Source: Bacteroidota bacterium (GTDB taxonomy: Bacteria; Bacteroidota; Bacteroidia; B-17B0; Aurantibacillaceae). From it: DNA of 64,000 nt. Below, in pieces: positions 44,170 to 52,007 of this stretch (position 1 is its first letter; each line of letters begins with the position of its first letter). The notes under the pieces are model-generated. The model ran no database searches and was not told the DNA's origin. It was given only the letters and a program-made list of their open reading frames with translations. The stretch covers positions 108,033 through 172,032 of the forward strand of contig JACCXH010000026.1 in NCBI GenBank assembly GCA_013697245.1. Reading direction: 5' to 3'. The position numbers were made by a program, and so were the translations under genes.

Positions 44170-45525
44170 CTAAAAAGTTGGATGTATGCCGGTATAATTA
44201 TGAGGTGTAATATCTTTTAATTCTTTTTTAATTTTATCCGAAACATTTAATCCGTTAATAAATTCAATTAAAGAATCTTGTGTAATATGTGTATTGGTCC
44301 TTGTAAGGTCTTTTAAAGCTTCGTAAGGCTTTGGATAACCTTCGCGTCTTAAAACGGTTTGAATGGCTTCTGCAACAACGGCCCAATTATTTTCAAGATC
44401 ATGCATTAACGCTTTTTCATTCAGGATCAATTTATTTAAACCTTTTAAAATACTTGAATACGAAATTAAAGAGTGGGCAAGAGGATTACCTAAGTTCCTC
44501 AGCACTGTGCTATCTGTTAGATCCCGCTGTAATCTTGAAATAGGAAGTTTGGCTGACAAATGTTCCAATAATGCATTAGCGATACCTAAATTTCCTTCTG
44601 CGTTCTCAAAATCAATTGGGTTTACTTTATGTGGCATAGCCGAAGAACCAATCTCTCCCGCTTTTAATTTTTGCTTAAAATATTCCATACTCACGTAGGT
44701 CCAAACATCGCGACTAAAATCTATTAAAATAGTGTTTATACGCTTTAAGGCATCGCAATAAGCGCCAATATTATCGTAATGTTCTATTTGCGTGGTGAAT
44801 TGAGAACGGTTCAATTGCAAAATTGTATTTACAAAATTGTTCCCAAACTCTACCCAGTTCTTTGATGGATATGCAATTTGATGCGCGTTAAAATTTCCGG
44901 TTGCGCCACCAAATTTAGCAGAGAAAGGAATGTTCTTTAATTGATTTAATTGTGCATTCAGTCGCTCAACAAACACATACATCTCTTTTCCTAACTTTGT
45001 TGGAGAGGCAGGCTGCCCGTGCGTTTTAGCCAATAAAGAAATATCTTTCCACTCTTTACTTAATGCGGTTATTTTTTCGATGATGCCATTAAGTGCCGGA
45101 ATTAATTGTGCGTTTGTAGCATCTTTTAAAGATAATGGAATGCTTGTATTATTAATATCCTGCGAGGTTAAACCAAAATGCACAAATTCAGAATATTCGT
45201 TCAAGCCAATATCATTTAATTTTTCCTTTATAAAGTATTCTACGGCTTTCACATCGTGATTAGTGGTTTTTTCAGTTTCCTTGATTTTTAATGCATCTTC
45301 TATTGAAAAATTTAAGTAAATATTTTTTAAAGCAATTTTTTTTGCCACATCAACTGCTGGTAATTGCGGTAGGCCAAATTCTGATAAAGCAATAAAATAT
45401 TCTATTTCTACCAATACCCGGTATTTAATTAAACCAAATTCAGAAAAATAAATGTCCAAAGATTCCGTTGTTTTTCTGTAACGACCGTCAATTGGCGATA
45501 TTGCTGTTAAAGATGTTAATTCCAT
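44170..45525 (-). CDS. purB: Adenylosuccinate lyase
   Basis: This encodes 451 residues starting MELTSLTAISPIDGRY, as in the E. coli-type PurB group. The fumarase/aspartase superfamily signature SSAMPHKVNPIDFENAEGN contains the catalytic Ser loop; the catalytic His is in the KTHGQPASPTKLGKE segment, and EKTTNHDVKAVEYF is intact. It acts twice in purine synthesis, releasing fumarate from SAICAR and from adenylosuccinate. A TTG seven codons upstream exists, but the ATG fits the family start. A -7 box (TAATTTTG) precedes it, and the gene is divergent from mtaB. Confidence 0.97.
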   Translation of the reverse strand: MELTSLTAISPIDGRYRKTTESLDIYFSEFGLIKYRVLVEIEYFIALSEFGLPQLPAVDVAKKIALKNIYLNFSIEDALKIKETEKTTNHDVKAVEYFIKEKLNDIGLNEYSEFVHFGLTSQDINNTSIPLSLKDATNAQLIPALNGIIEKITALSKEWKDISLLAKTHGQPASPTKLGKEMYVFVERLNAQLNQLKNIPFSAKFGGATGNFNAHQIAYPSKNWVEFGNNFVNTILQLNRSQFTTQIEHYDNIGAYCDALKRINTILIDFSRDVWTYVSMEYFKQKLKAGEIGSSAMPHKVNPIDFENAEGNLGIANALLEHLSAKLPISRLQRDLTDSTVLRNLGNPLAHSLISYSSILKGLNKLILNEKALMHDLENNWAVVAEAIQTVLRREGYPKPYEALKDLTRTNTHITQDSLIEFINGLNVSDKIKKELKDITPHNYTGIHPTF

Positions 45526-45543
45526 AATAAAAATAATAGATAA

Positions 45544-45551
45544 CAAAATTA
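45544..45551 (-). promoter_or_regulatory. -7 box of purB
   Basis: TAATTTTG on the minus strand, 18 nt before the chosen ATG. It overlaps the alternative TTG start, which supports the shorter protein. Confidence 0.55.
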
Positions 45552-45608
45552 CTATAAAAACATGAGTTTTATTTATGCTTTGGTTAAAAAAGCCAAAGGT
45601 TAATTTCG

Positions 45609-45616
45609 TATCTTTG
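45609..45616 (+). promoter_or_regulatory. -7 box abutting mtaB
   Basis: TATCTTTG, perfect match, five nucleotides before the ATG; implies a leaderless message. Confidence 0.65.
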
Positions 45617-45621
45617 CAACC

Positions 45622-46968
45622 ATGTCTTTTTCAAATAAAACGGTTGCTTTTCACACCTTAGGATGTAAGCTGAATTTTTCAGAAACATCTACTATTGCCC
45701 GTTTATTTTTTGAAAAAGGGTTTACAAAAAAAGATTTTTCTGAAGCGGCAGATGTTTATGTTATTAATACCTGCTCTGTTACCGAAAATGCCGATAGGGA
45801 ATGTAAGTCTATTGTAAAAAATGCCCTTTCAAAAAACCCCGAAGCCTTTATAGCTGTTGTTGGTTGTTATGCGCAACTTAAACCCGAAGAGATCTCTAAG
45901 ATCGAAGGAGTAGATGTTGTTTTGGGTGCAACCGAAAAATTTAAATTATTAAATTACATTAACTTTTCAGGTAAAAGCACGCACGCACAAATTCACAATT
46001 GCGAGATCTCTGAAGCAGATTTTTTTGTGGGTGCGTATAGCGTTGGCGACCGCACCCGTTCATTTTTAAAGGTGCAGGATGGTTGCGATTATTCCTGCAC
46101 ATTTTGTACGATACCTTTGGCAAGAGGCAAGAGTAGGAGCGATACCATCGAAAATGTAATTATCAATGCCAATAAAATAGCAGAAAGTGGTGTTAAAGAA
46201 ATTGTATTGACCGGTGTAAACATTGGCGATTTTGGTTATGGTCAAAACATTGATGGCGATATAAAAAAGCGAAAAGAGTATAATTTTTTAGATCTTGTAA
46301 AAGAGTTAGATCGTGTAAAAGGTATTGAACGCTTTAGGATATCTTCTATAGAACCAAATTTATTGAAAGATGAAATAATTGAATTTGTTTCTACGTCTAA
46401 TTTATTTGTTCCGCACTTTCACATTCCTTTGCAAAGCGGTAATAATGCTGTTTTAAAGCGTATGAAACGCCGTTACCAACGCGAATTGTATGCTGACAGA
46501 GTTACAAAAATAAAAAATCTGATGCCGGATGGTTGTATTGGTGTGGATGTGATAGTTGGTTTTCCCGGAGAAACCGAAGAAGAGTTTTTAGATACGTACA
46601 ATTTTATTAACGCTTTAGATATTTCGTATTTACACGTTTTTACATATAGCGAACGCGATAATACTGAAGCTGTTTTAATGGAAAACCCTGTGCCAATGGT
46701 TGAGCGTAAGCGCAGAAATAAAATGCTGCGTATACTTTCTGCAAAAAAATTGCGTGCCTTTTATGAAAAACAAAAAGGTAAAACTTTAAGTGTGATCTTT
46801 GAACATGAAAACAAAAATGGTTTTATGTTTGGCTTTACCCAGAATTATGTAAAAGTAAAATATCCTTTTGATCTTAATTTATGTAACACGCCTGTAACCA
46901 TTACCGTTGGTGATCTTGATGAAGAAGGCAATATGAGTTGCGCCATCACCTCAGAAGTTCTTATCTAG
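45622..46968 (+). CDS. mtaB: tRNA t6A37 methylthiotransferase
   Basis: This encodes 448 residues. The N-terminal UPF0004 domain (FHTLGCKLNFSETS, NTCSVTENADRECK, VVGCYAQLKPEE) holds the three Cys of the auxiliary 4Fe-4S cluster. The radical SAM motif CxxxCxxC is in VQDGCDYSCTFCTIPLARG, followed by HIPLQSGNNAVLKRMKRRY, and a TRAM-like C-terminus binds tRNA. MtaB converts t6A37 to ms2t6A37 in tRNAs reading ANN codons. The KRMKRRY segment and the LGCKLN start favour MtaB over MiaB or RimO. It ends in a CTAG that also carries the stop codon of the convergent gene. Confidence 0.95.
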   Translation: MSFSNKTVAFHTLGCKLNFSETSTIARLFFEKGFTKKDFSEAADVYVINTCSVTENADRECKSIVKNALSKNPEAFIAVVGCYAQLKPEEISKIEGVDVVLGATEKFKLLNYINFSGKSTHAQIHNCEISEADFFVGAYSVGDRTRSFLKVQDGCDYSCTFCTIPLARGKSRSDTIENVIINANKIAESGVKEIVLTGVNIGDFGYGQNIDGDIKKRKEYNFLDLVKELDRVKGIERFRISSIEPNLLKDEIIEFVSTSNLFVPHFHIPLQSGNNAVLKRMKRRYQRELYADRVTKIKNLMPDGCIGVDVIVGFPGETEEEFLDTYNFINALDISYLHVFTYSERDNTEAVLMENPVPMVERKRRNKMLRILSAKKLRAFYEKQKGKTLSVIFEHENKNGFMFGFTQNYVKVKYPFDLNLCNTPVTITVGDLDEEGNMSCAITSEVLI

Positions 46969-47753
46969 AACTGGATTTTAATTCCGGCCTGGCACCTTAA
47001 TAGGTTTGAAGATGAAATTGAATTTAAAAATGCGCCTTCAAGATTCACAAAAGGTATAAATTGTTTTAATTTCATTCCCAATCCAATTGCATAAAAGGGA
47101 TTAAAGTTATTTTTCAAAAAGGTCATTTTTTCATCAACTGTAGAATATGTATCAGAATGATCAAAATACCATCCGTTAGACTGTACAACAGGGTTTGGGT
47201 TGCCTGGTGACATTGTTTCTTCCCCAAATGTATGATGTACTTGGTAAGAGTATACTGTGTTTTTATTTAAAAAATTGGTATAACCTATACCTAATCTTTG
47301 CGTAAAAATAAAACGTCTCAAAAAATAATTGTGTTCTAAATGAATTGAAAATCGTAAAGCTTGAATTTGATAATTGATGATTTCGTTATCGTAATAAAAA
47401 TTATTATAAGAACCGGATTGACTATGGGTAGAACAATCATCAACTAATTGTCTTTTAGCTGTAAGATCAGTGTAATTGATCCCGCCTCCCAAAAAAAATA
47501 AACTATTTTGTTTTGTTGTTTTAGGGTTTATTCTATAGCTGTAATTAAAAGATGCGGTTCTTACTTGTGAGTAGCTTAATTTATCATTTCCAATAGAGTT
47601 CGTGATAAAGCCAGTGTAATGAGGCACTAAAGCCAAACCGTAACTCAGATCAATATTATGATAGAATGTTTTCTTTTTAAGCGTGTCGCCGGCAAATGCA
47701 TTAATTTGTAGCGAAACGAAAAATAAAAAAACTATTACAAGGTATTTTATCAT
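46965..47753 (-). CDS. Predicted outer-membrane protein of unknown function
   Basis: This encodes 262 residues. A signal peptide (MIKYLVIVFLFFVSLQINAFAG) is followed by alternating polar/aromatic strands (SFNYSYRINPK, LFFLGGGINYTDL, ALRFSIHLEHNYFL, RLGIGYTNFL), and a C-terminal strand ending in Phe (CQAGIKIQF), all typical of an outer-membrane beta-barrel. No family recognised. It is convergent with mtaB with a four-base overlap and lies 25 nt downstream of the M48 peptidase gene, so the two may be one operon. Confidence 0.75.
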   Translation of the reverse strand: MIKYLVIVFLFFVSLQINAFAGDTLKKKTFYHNIDLSYGLALVPHYTGFITNSIGNDKLSYSQVRTASFNYSYRINPKTTKQNSLFFLGGGINYTDLTAKRQLVDDCSTHSQSGSYNNFYYDNEIINYQIQALRFSIHLEHNYFLRRFIFTQRLGIGYTNFLNKNTVYSYQVHHTFGEETMSPGNPNPVVQSNGWYFDHSDTYSTVDEKMTFLKNNFNPFYAIGLGMKLKQFIPFVNLEGAFLNSISSSNLLRCQAGIKIQF

Positions 47754-47778
47754 CTAATAAAGATAATAAAAAAATCAT

Positions 47779-48576
47779 TTACTGCGGTTTATAATATTTT
47801 TTTGCTTCCGGCATAAAAGCTTTAAGATCCTTTATACGCGTTTCATCGCTTGGGTGGGTGCTTAGCAATTCAGGTGGTTTTTGCCCGCCACTAGCCGACA
47901 TTCTTTGCCAAAAAGAAATTGCTACTTCCGGATTATAACCTGCCATGGCCGCAAAGATCAACCCCATTTTATCTGCTTCACTTTCATGACTCCTGCTATA
48001 TTTTAACGTCCCAAGGCCGGTTGTTACGCCGTATGCTTGCTGAAATAATTGTTGTGTTAAAGCCGGTTTTTGCGATAAGGCAACCGATAGAGCTGCGCCG
48101 CCAAATTGCACCAAAAGCCCTTCGCTCATTCGCTGGTTACCATGGCGGGCAACCGCGTGTGCAATTTCGTGCCCCATTACAATTGCTAATGCTTCTTCGG
48201 TTTGTGTTACCGGTAAAAGTCCGGTATAAACAACCACTTTGCCACCCGGCATACACCAGGCGTTAACTTCTTTGCTATCTACTACATTAAACTCCCAATT
48301 AAAGCCCTGCAATTGGTTTGAAAGCCCTTTATCGGCATAAAATTTCTCAACTGCTTTTTGAATTCTTATACCCGCTCGTTTAACCAATTGAACACGTTCG
48401 TCGCTTGTCGGTAAAGGAGGATGTTCTGATAAAAATTTACCATATTCAGTAAGGCTCATGGCCATCATTTCACTTTCGGGTAAAAGCGTTAGTGAACGTT
48501 TGCCTGTAACGGCATTTTTTGTACAGGAATTAAAAAGGAAAAGGATAAGGAATGCGGTAATACTAATTTTCTTCAT
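47779..48576 (-). CDS. M48-family metallopeptidase lipoprotein
   Basis: This encodes 265 residues. The signal MKKISITAFLILFLFNSC is a lipoprotein signal with Cys at the end of LFNSC. The zinc site is H136-E137-IAH140 in VMGHEIAHAVARHG, with the third ligand Glu in SRSHESEADKMGL. This is the Oma1/BepA-like soluble M48 group, without the membrane helices of HtpX. It probably degrades misfolded envelope proteins; the family includes BepA, which acts in outer-membrane quality control. A predicted outer-membrane protein is encoded next to it. Confidence 0.93.
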   Translation of the reverse strand: MKKISITAFLILFLFNSCTKNAVTGKRSLTLLPESEMMAMSLTEYGKFLSEHPPLPTSDERVQLVKRAGIRIQKAVEKFYADKGLSNQLQGFNWEFNVVDSKEVNAWCMPGGKVVVYTGLLPVTQTEEALAIVMGHEIAHAVARHGNQRMSEGLLVQFGGAALSVALSQKPALTQQLFQQAYGVTTGLGTLKYSRSHESEADKMGLIFAAMAGYNPEVAISFWQRMSASGGQKPPELLSTHPSDETRIKDLKAFMPEAKKYYKPQ

Positions 48577-48641
48577 ATATATTAATTTTCAAGGATACAT
48601 GTTTTCACATGCAATTTTAATACCAAGATAAGCTTTACGAT

Positions 48642-48932
48642 CTAATTCTCAATTTTTGCAGAAAGGCCCCTCTCTAACAAGGCTTCGCAAAGGGGTTTCA
48701 GTTTTTTAAAGGTGCCATTCTTCACAACACATTTACCGGCGTAATGCACAAGGTAAGTGCATTGCTCGGCCTGCAAAGCATCGTGCTCACAAACTTTAAT
48801 TAATGATTCGGTTACAAATTCAAAAGTGTTAACATCATCATTGTAAAGTAGCAAAGCTTTGGTGGCTTCTTCTTTTAAGACCACTTCAATTATTTCTTGT
48901 TCAAGAAGCTCTGGTGATTCAAACGGATTCAT
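48642..48932 (-). CDS. clpS: ATP-dependent Clp protease adaptor ClpS
   Basis: This encodes 96 residues. It has the ClpS core: LLLYNDDVNTFEFVTESLIKV (the NDD of the N-degron pocket), the ALQAEQCTYLVHYAGKCVV helix with the pocket His, and a short variable N-terminus starting MNPFESPE. ClpS gives N-end-rule substrates to a Clp ATPase; clpC is encoded 12.5 kb away in this window and clpA-like genes are not seen. The ATG used here follows a -7 box by 18 nt; a longer frame is rejected. Confidence 0.92.
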   Translation of the reverse strand: MNPFESPELLEQEIIEVVLKEEATKALLLYNDDVNTFEFVTESLIKVCEHDALQAEQCTYLVHYAGKCVVKNGTFKKLKPLCEALLERGLSAKIEN

Positions 48933-48950
48933 GAATAAAAATTTAGAATA

Positions 48951-48958
48951 CAAAGATA
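48951..48958 (-). promoter_or_regulatory. -7 box of clpS
   Basis: TATCTTTG on the minus strand, 18 nt before the ATG at 48932. It overlaps the alternative upstream start. Confidence 0.55.
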
Positions 48959-49287
48959 CACAAAAAGGCGAGACTTATTTAGCTTTTTTGTGATATTAAC
49001 TTGTTAATTTTCAGTTATTTGAATGTTGAAACTTGCATCTTCATATTGTAAAATTGATATGAATAATGGGTATGGCAAAACTATTTTGGTAATTTTAATT
49101 ATAATGGAAAAAAGTGATCTGTGTAATTGTGATTGCTTGTTTATTGCCCGGCATTGGTCGTGATGGAATAGGCGAGTTTGATAATATACATACTTCTGAC
49201 CCTGTAAAAAGCATGTTTAACAACCAGAGATCAAGCATGGGTATTATTTAAATAGTAAAATAAGTAACACTAATTCAAAACTTTAAT

Positions 49288-49328
49288 AAAACAAAACCCC
49301 GGTATTCCAATAACTATAGGGACCGGGG
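49288..49328 (-). terminator. Intrinsic terminator after the NHL-repeat gene
   Basis: On the minus strand CCCCGGT pairs with ACCGGGG around an 18-nt loop, followed by GTTTTGTTTTATT. Confidence 0.75.
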
Positions 49329-49375
49329 CATTGTAGTGATACACATTTGTATTAATCTACCACCTTAAACAAAAA

Positions 49376-50737
49376 TTATTCGGCCATTATCTTGCCGGAA
49401 TCAATCATCTTACTTTCGCTTATCAATTTATAAAAGTAAACGCCACTGCCTAAATTTTCTCTTTGAATCGTTATTTTTTCTGAAGAACTCTTTTCAGTTC
49501 TAACAATTTGACCAATAGAGTTATAAATAATAACGGTTGTTTCTTTGCCGCTATTTTCTTTTAAGTCAAATGTTATTTGTGCAGAGAATGGATTGGGGTA
49601 TATAGTAACCTGACCTTTATTACTTGAAAACTGCTCTATACCCGTAATACCATTTGATATTTTGCGTATGCGATAGTTTTTTACCGGTGAAAGAGCATAA
49701 CCCTCTGTAATATATACATTGTTTTGTGTGTCTATAGCTAAATCGCCAGGAAAAAATAGTTCAGCTGCTGTTGCAGGCCCGCCGTCTCCACTAAAGTTGC
49801 CGGTGCCGGTGCCGGCTATGGTAGTAATAATACCGGTAATGGCATCTACTTTACGTATACGGTTGTCATTTTGATCCGCAATATATAAATTACCTTGTGA
49901 ATCTAATGCTAAGCCGTATGGGCCAGTTATTCCCGCAGCTGAAGCTGATCCGCCATCACCAAAATAAGAATTTGACCCTAATTGGTTCACAATGGTCGTA
50001 ATTATACCCGTGCTCGCGTTTACTTTGCGCACGCGGTGGTTACCTTGATCTGCGATATAAATGTTGCCGTTAGCATCTACAATTACGCCACCTGTGGCGT
50101 TTAATTGAGCCGCTGTAGCTAAGCCACCATCGCCACTATATCCGGATATACCTGTGCCGGCAACAGTAGTTATAATTCCTGTGCTGGCATTTATTTTACG
50201 AATGCGGTCACCGGCTGAAATATATAAATTGTTTTGTGCATCAATTGTTAGTTGTCCAACTTGTACTTGAGCTGCTGTTGCAAGCCCACCGTCTCCTGTG
50301 GGAGTGCTGGTGCCATTACCTGCTATAGTAGTAATAATTCCAGTACTTACAGTTACTTTACGGATTCGGTAATTAGCATTATCCGCAATATATAAATTGC
50401 CCTGAGAATCTACGGCTACATCAATCGGATAAGTCATACTAGCTGCTGTTGCAGGCCCGCCATCACCAGCAAATCCATACGAACCACTACCAACAACGGT
50501 AGTAATAACGCCTGTACTTGCATTTATTTTGCGTATGCGTGAATTATAACTATCCGCAACATATACGTTACCCTGATTGTCTACAGCTACCCCTGTAGGG
50601 TTTTTTAATACAGATGAAGTGGCTTGACCGCCATCTCCGCTAAATCCACTGGCACCGGTGCCGGCGTAAGTAGAAATGTTTTGTGCTTTTGCATATATAC
50701 AAAGGCTTAATGCTAAAATAGTAATTGTTGTTTTCAT
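49376..50737 (-). CDS. Secreted NHL-repeat beta-propeller protein with T9SS sorting tail
   Basis: This encodes 453 residues. The signal peptide is MKTTITILALSLCIYAKAQ. About six NHL repeats follow, with the unit GNVYVADSYNSRIRKI-NASTGVITTVVGSG-GDGGPATAA, enough for one six-bladed propeller (about 25-350). A T9SS type A tail of about 75 residues ends it: VTIYPNPFSAQITFDL, VIIYNSIGQIVR, LGSGVYFYKLISE. NHL propellers bind proteins, sugars or RNA; here the protein is exported and probably released or attached at the surface. Its upstream region carries operator pair A. Confidence 0.92.
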   Translation of the reverse strand: MKTTITILALSLCIYAKAQNISTYAGTGASGFSGDGGQATSSVLKNPTGVAVDNQGNVYVADSYNSRIRKINASTGVITTVVGSGSYGFAGDGGPATAASMTYPIDVAVDSQGNLYIADNANYRIRKVTVSTGIITTIAGNGTSTPTGDGGLATAAQVQVGQLTIDAQNNLYISAGDRIRKINASTGIITTVAGTGISGYSGDGGLATAAQLNATGGVIVDANGNIYIADQGNHRVRKVNASTGIITTIVNQLGSNSYFGDGGSASAAGITGPYGLALDSQGNLYIADQNDNRIRKVDAITGIITTIAGTGTGNFSGDGGPATAAELFFPGDLAIDTQNNVYITEGYALSPVKNYRIRKISNGITGIEQFSSNKGQVTIYPNPFSAQITFDLKENSGKETTVIIYNSIGQIVRTEKSSSEKITIQRENLGSGVYFYKLISESKMIDSGKIMAE

Positions 50738-50771
50738 GTTTTTAATTTTTATATGTTTAAAGTTTATAGTT

Positions 50772-50845
50772 CAAAGTTCTTGCAATAAATAGTATTATAC
50801 AATCCGTTGCACTAGGTATATTATATCCGTAGCGCTAGGTATATT
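50772..50845 (-). promoter_or_regulatory. Operator pair A and -7-like box of the NHL-protein gene
   Basis: Two direct copies of the shared 21-bp word on the plus strand: ATCCGTTGCACTAGGTATAT (from 50802) and ATCCGTAGCGCTAGGTATAT (from 50825), 23 bp apart. Then 22 bp to a minus-strand GAACTTTG box (50772-50779), one base from TAnnTTTG. There is no -33 TTG at 19-21 bp. Confidence 0.75.
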
Positions 50846-51859
50846 TTATTCTACCACCAACTTTCTGCAAGAGATTCTACTCCCCAATGTTGTTTTAACG
50901 GTATAAATTCCGGTAGCAAAGTCTGCAATATTTATATTGCCGGATATCTCTGCATCACTTCCAAGCTTTATTAATTGAACTTTTTGCCCAATAGAATTAA
51001 TTATTTCTATATTACATGTTAACTGGCTTGGATTTGACAGTTTAATGCTAAAATGATCCTTCGCGGGATTAGGGAAAATAGCAAAGGCTGCATCAAAGTT
51101 ATGATCATTTAGCCCGGTTAATGCGAGATTATTCACTCTGATCTTGGCACTTGAGCTGCTCGAAGAGCCGGTTACAGAGCTGTAACTTACAGTAAAAATC
51201 GGTAGTTTTTGCGCGCCCGCAAAATAATCATAATCAACTGCATTTATATTTAATACAAATGTGCTGCTGGCATAATTTAAAGTAAAGGTATTTCTGATGG
51301 TTAGTTGTAAAACGTTATTAAATGTGATGCCACCCGGTAAAATTAATGTTCCGGTACCTGATGCGTTTACTGTATTGGATCCAATAGCCGTGCCTGTAAC
51401 AGAAGAGCTCGTAGCGGCACTCCCGGAATAAGTATCTGTATTTGTATAACCATAAGCTGTTGGCCATGCCCAGCCCATAGCAGTATTTGTATAATTATAA
51501 CTTAAGGATGTATTTTCGGCGCCTACTAACTCGTAAGTAGAAGCAGTTGATTTGTAATAGGAGTTTGCACCTGCGCCATCCATTTCAACGATTGTAGCGC
51601 CAATATAGTTTGCGCCGTTTGGAGCTGTTGAAACGGTTGTAAATGTTGTATTAAGCACATTGGCATTTTGTGGATATGCGGAAAAATTCCAAAGTTGATT
51701 TGTTCCGGTACTTTTGGGTACTACGCCCACAGAATCAAATTCTTTCCTGTTAAATTGATCGCCGTAAATAGGATCGTTAAACGCTTTTGTAAGTGTTAGC
51801 TGTGCTTGTGAAGCAACGCTTATGAAGGTGAAAATTGCTAAGTAGATGTTTTTTTTCAT
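50846..51859 (-). CDS. Secreted protein with T9SS sorting tail
   Basis: This encodes 337 residues. The signal peptide is MKKNIYLAIFTFISVASQAQ. The body (about 20-255) is Ser/Thr/Asn-rich and beta-strand-like (QLWNFSAYP, STYELVGAENTSLSYNY, GTLILPGGITFNNVLQLTIR) with no family recognised. The T9SS type A tail is AIFPNPAKDHFSIKL, IEIINSIGQKVQLI, ATGIYTVKTTLGS. It is probably a secreted surface or matrix component. It shares the 148-bp divergent control region with the TPR-CHAT gene and carries operator pair B. Confidence 0.85.
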   Translation of the reverse strand: MKKNIYLAIFTFISVASQAQLTLTKAFNDPIYGDQFNRKEFDSVGVVPKSTGTNQLWNFSAYPQNANVLNTTFTTVSTAPNGANYIGATIVEMDGAGANSYYKSTASTYELVGAENTSLSYNYTNTAMGWAWPTAYGYTNTDTYSGSAATSSSVTGTAIGSNTVNASGTGTLILPGGITFNNVLQLTIRNTFTLNYASSTFVLNINAVDYDYFAGAQKLPIFTVSYSSVTGSSSSSSAKIRVNNLALTGLNDHNFDAAFAIFPNPAKDHFSIKLSNPSQLTCNIEIINSIGQKVQLIKLGSDAEISGNINIADFATGIYTVKTTLGSRISCRKLVVE

Positions 51860-51898
51860 GGTTATTGTTTTTAATTAATAATTGAATTTTTATGAACT

Positions 51899-51972
51899 CA
51901 AAGCTCTTGCATTTAAAGTGTGAAAACAATCCCTAACGCTGGGTATATTATATCCGTAGTACTCGGTATATC
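51899..51972 (-). promoter_or_regulatory. Operator pair B in the divergent region, with -7-like box for the minus gene
   Basis: Copies ATCCCTAACGCTGGGTATAT (from 51929) and ATCCGTAGTACTCGGTATAT (from 51952), 23 bp apart. Then 22 bp to GAGCTTTG on the minus strand (51899-51906). The pair lies between divergent starts and could also act on the TPR-CHAT gene, whose -7 box begins 24 bp from copy 2. Confidence 0.72.
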
Positions 51973-51995
51973 TTTCCTTAAGCTGATAGATTCAG

Positions 51996-52003
51996 TATAT
52001 TTG
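51996..52003 (+). promoter_or_regulatory. -7 box abutting the TPR-CHAT gene
   Basis: TATATTTG, perfect match, four nucleotides before the ATG; operator pair B lies directly upstream. Confidence 0.65.
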
Positions 52004-52007
52004 GATA

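Larger units (their letters stand above)
48933..49375. other. Intergenic region between clpS and the NHL-protein gene
   Basis: It holds the clpS -7 box at the left and the NHL-gene terminator at the right. Between them a 45-codon frame (GTG start, 49114-49251) begins with a hydrophobic stretch (ICVIVIACLLPGIG) but has no promoter box, no recognisable family and low support, so it is not called as a gene. Nothing else seen. Confidence 0.5.

Noticed and set aside
49114..49251. 45-codon GTG frame with a hydrophobic start
   Set aside because: Short, GTG start, no promoter box and no family; kept only as a note on the intergenic region.
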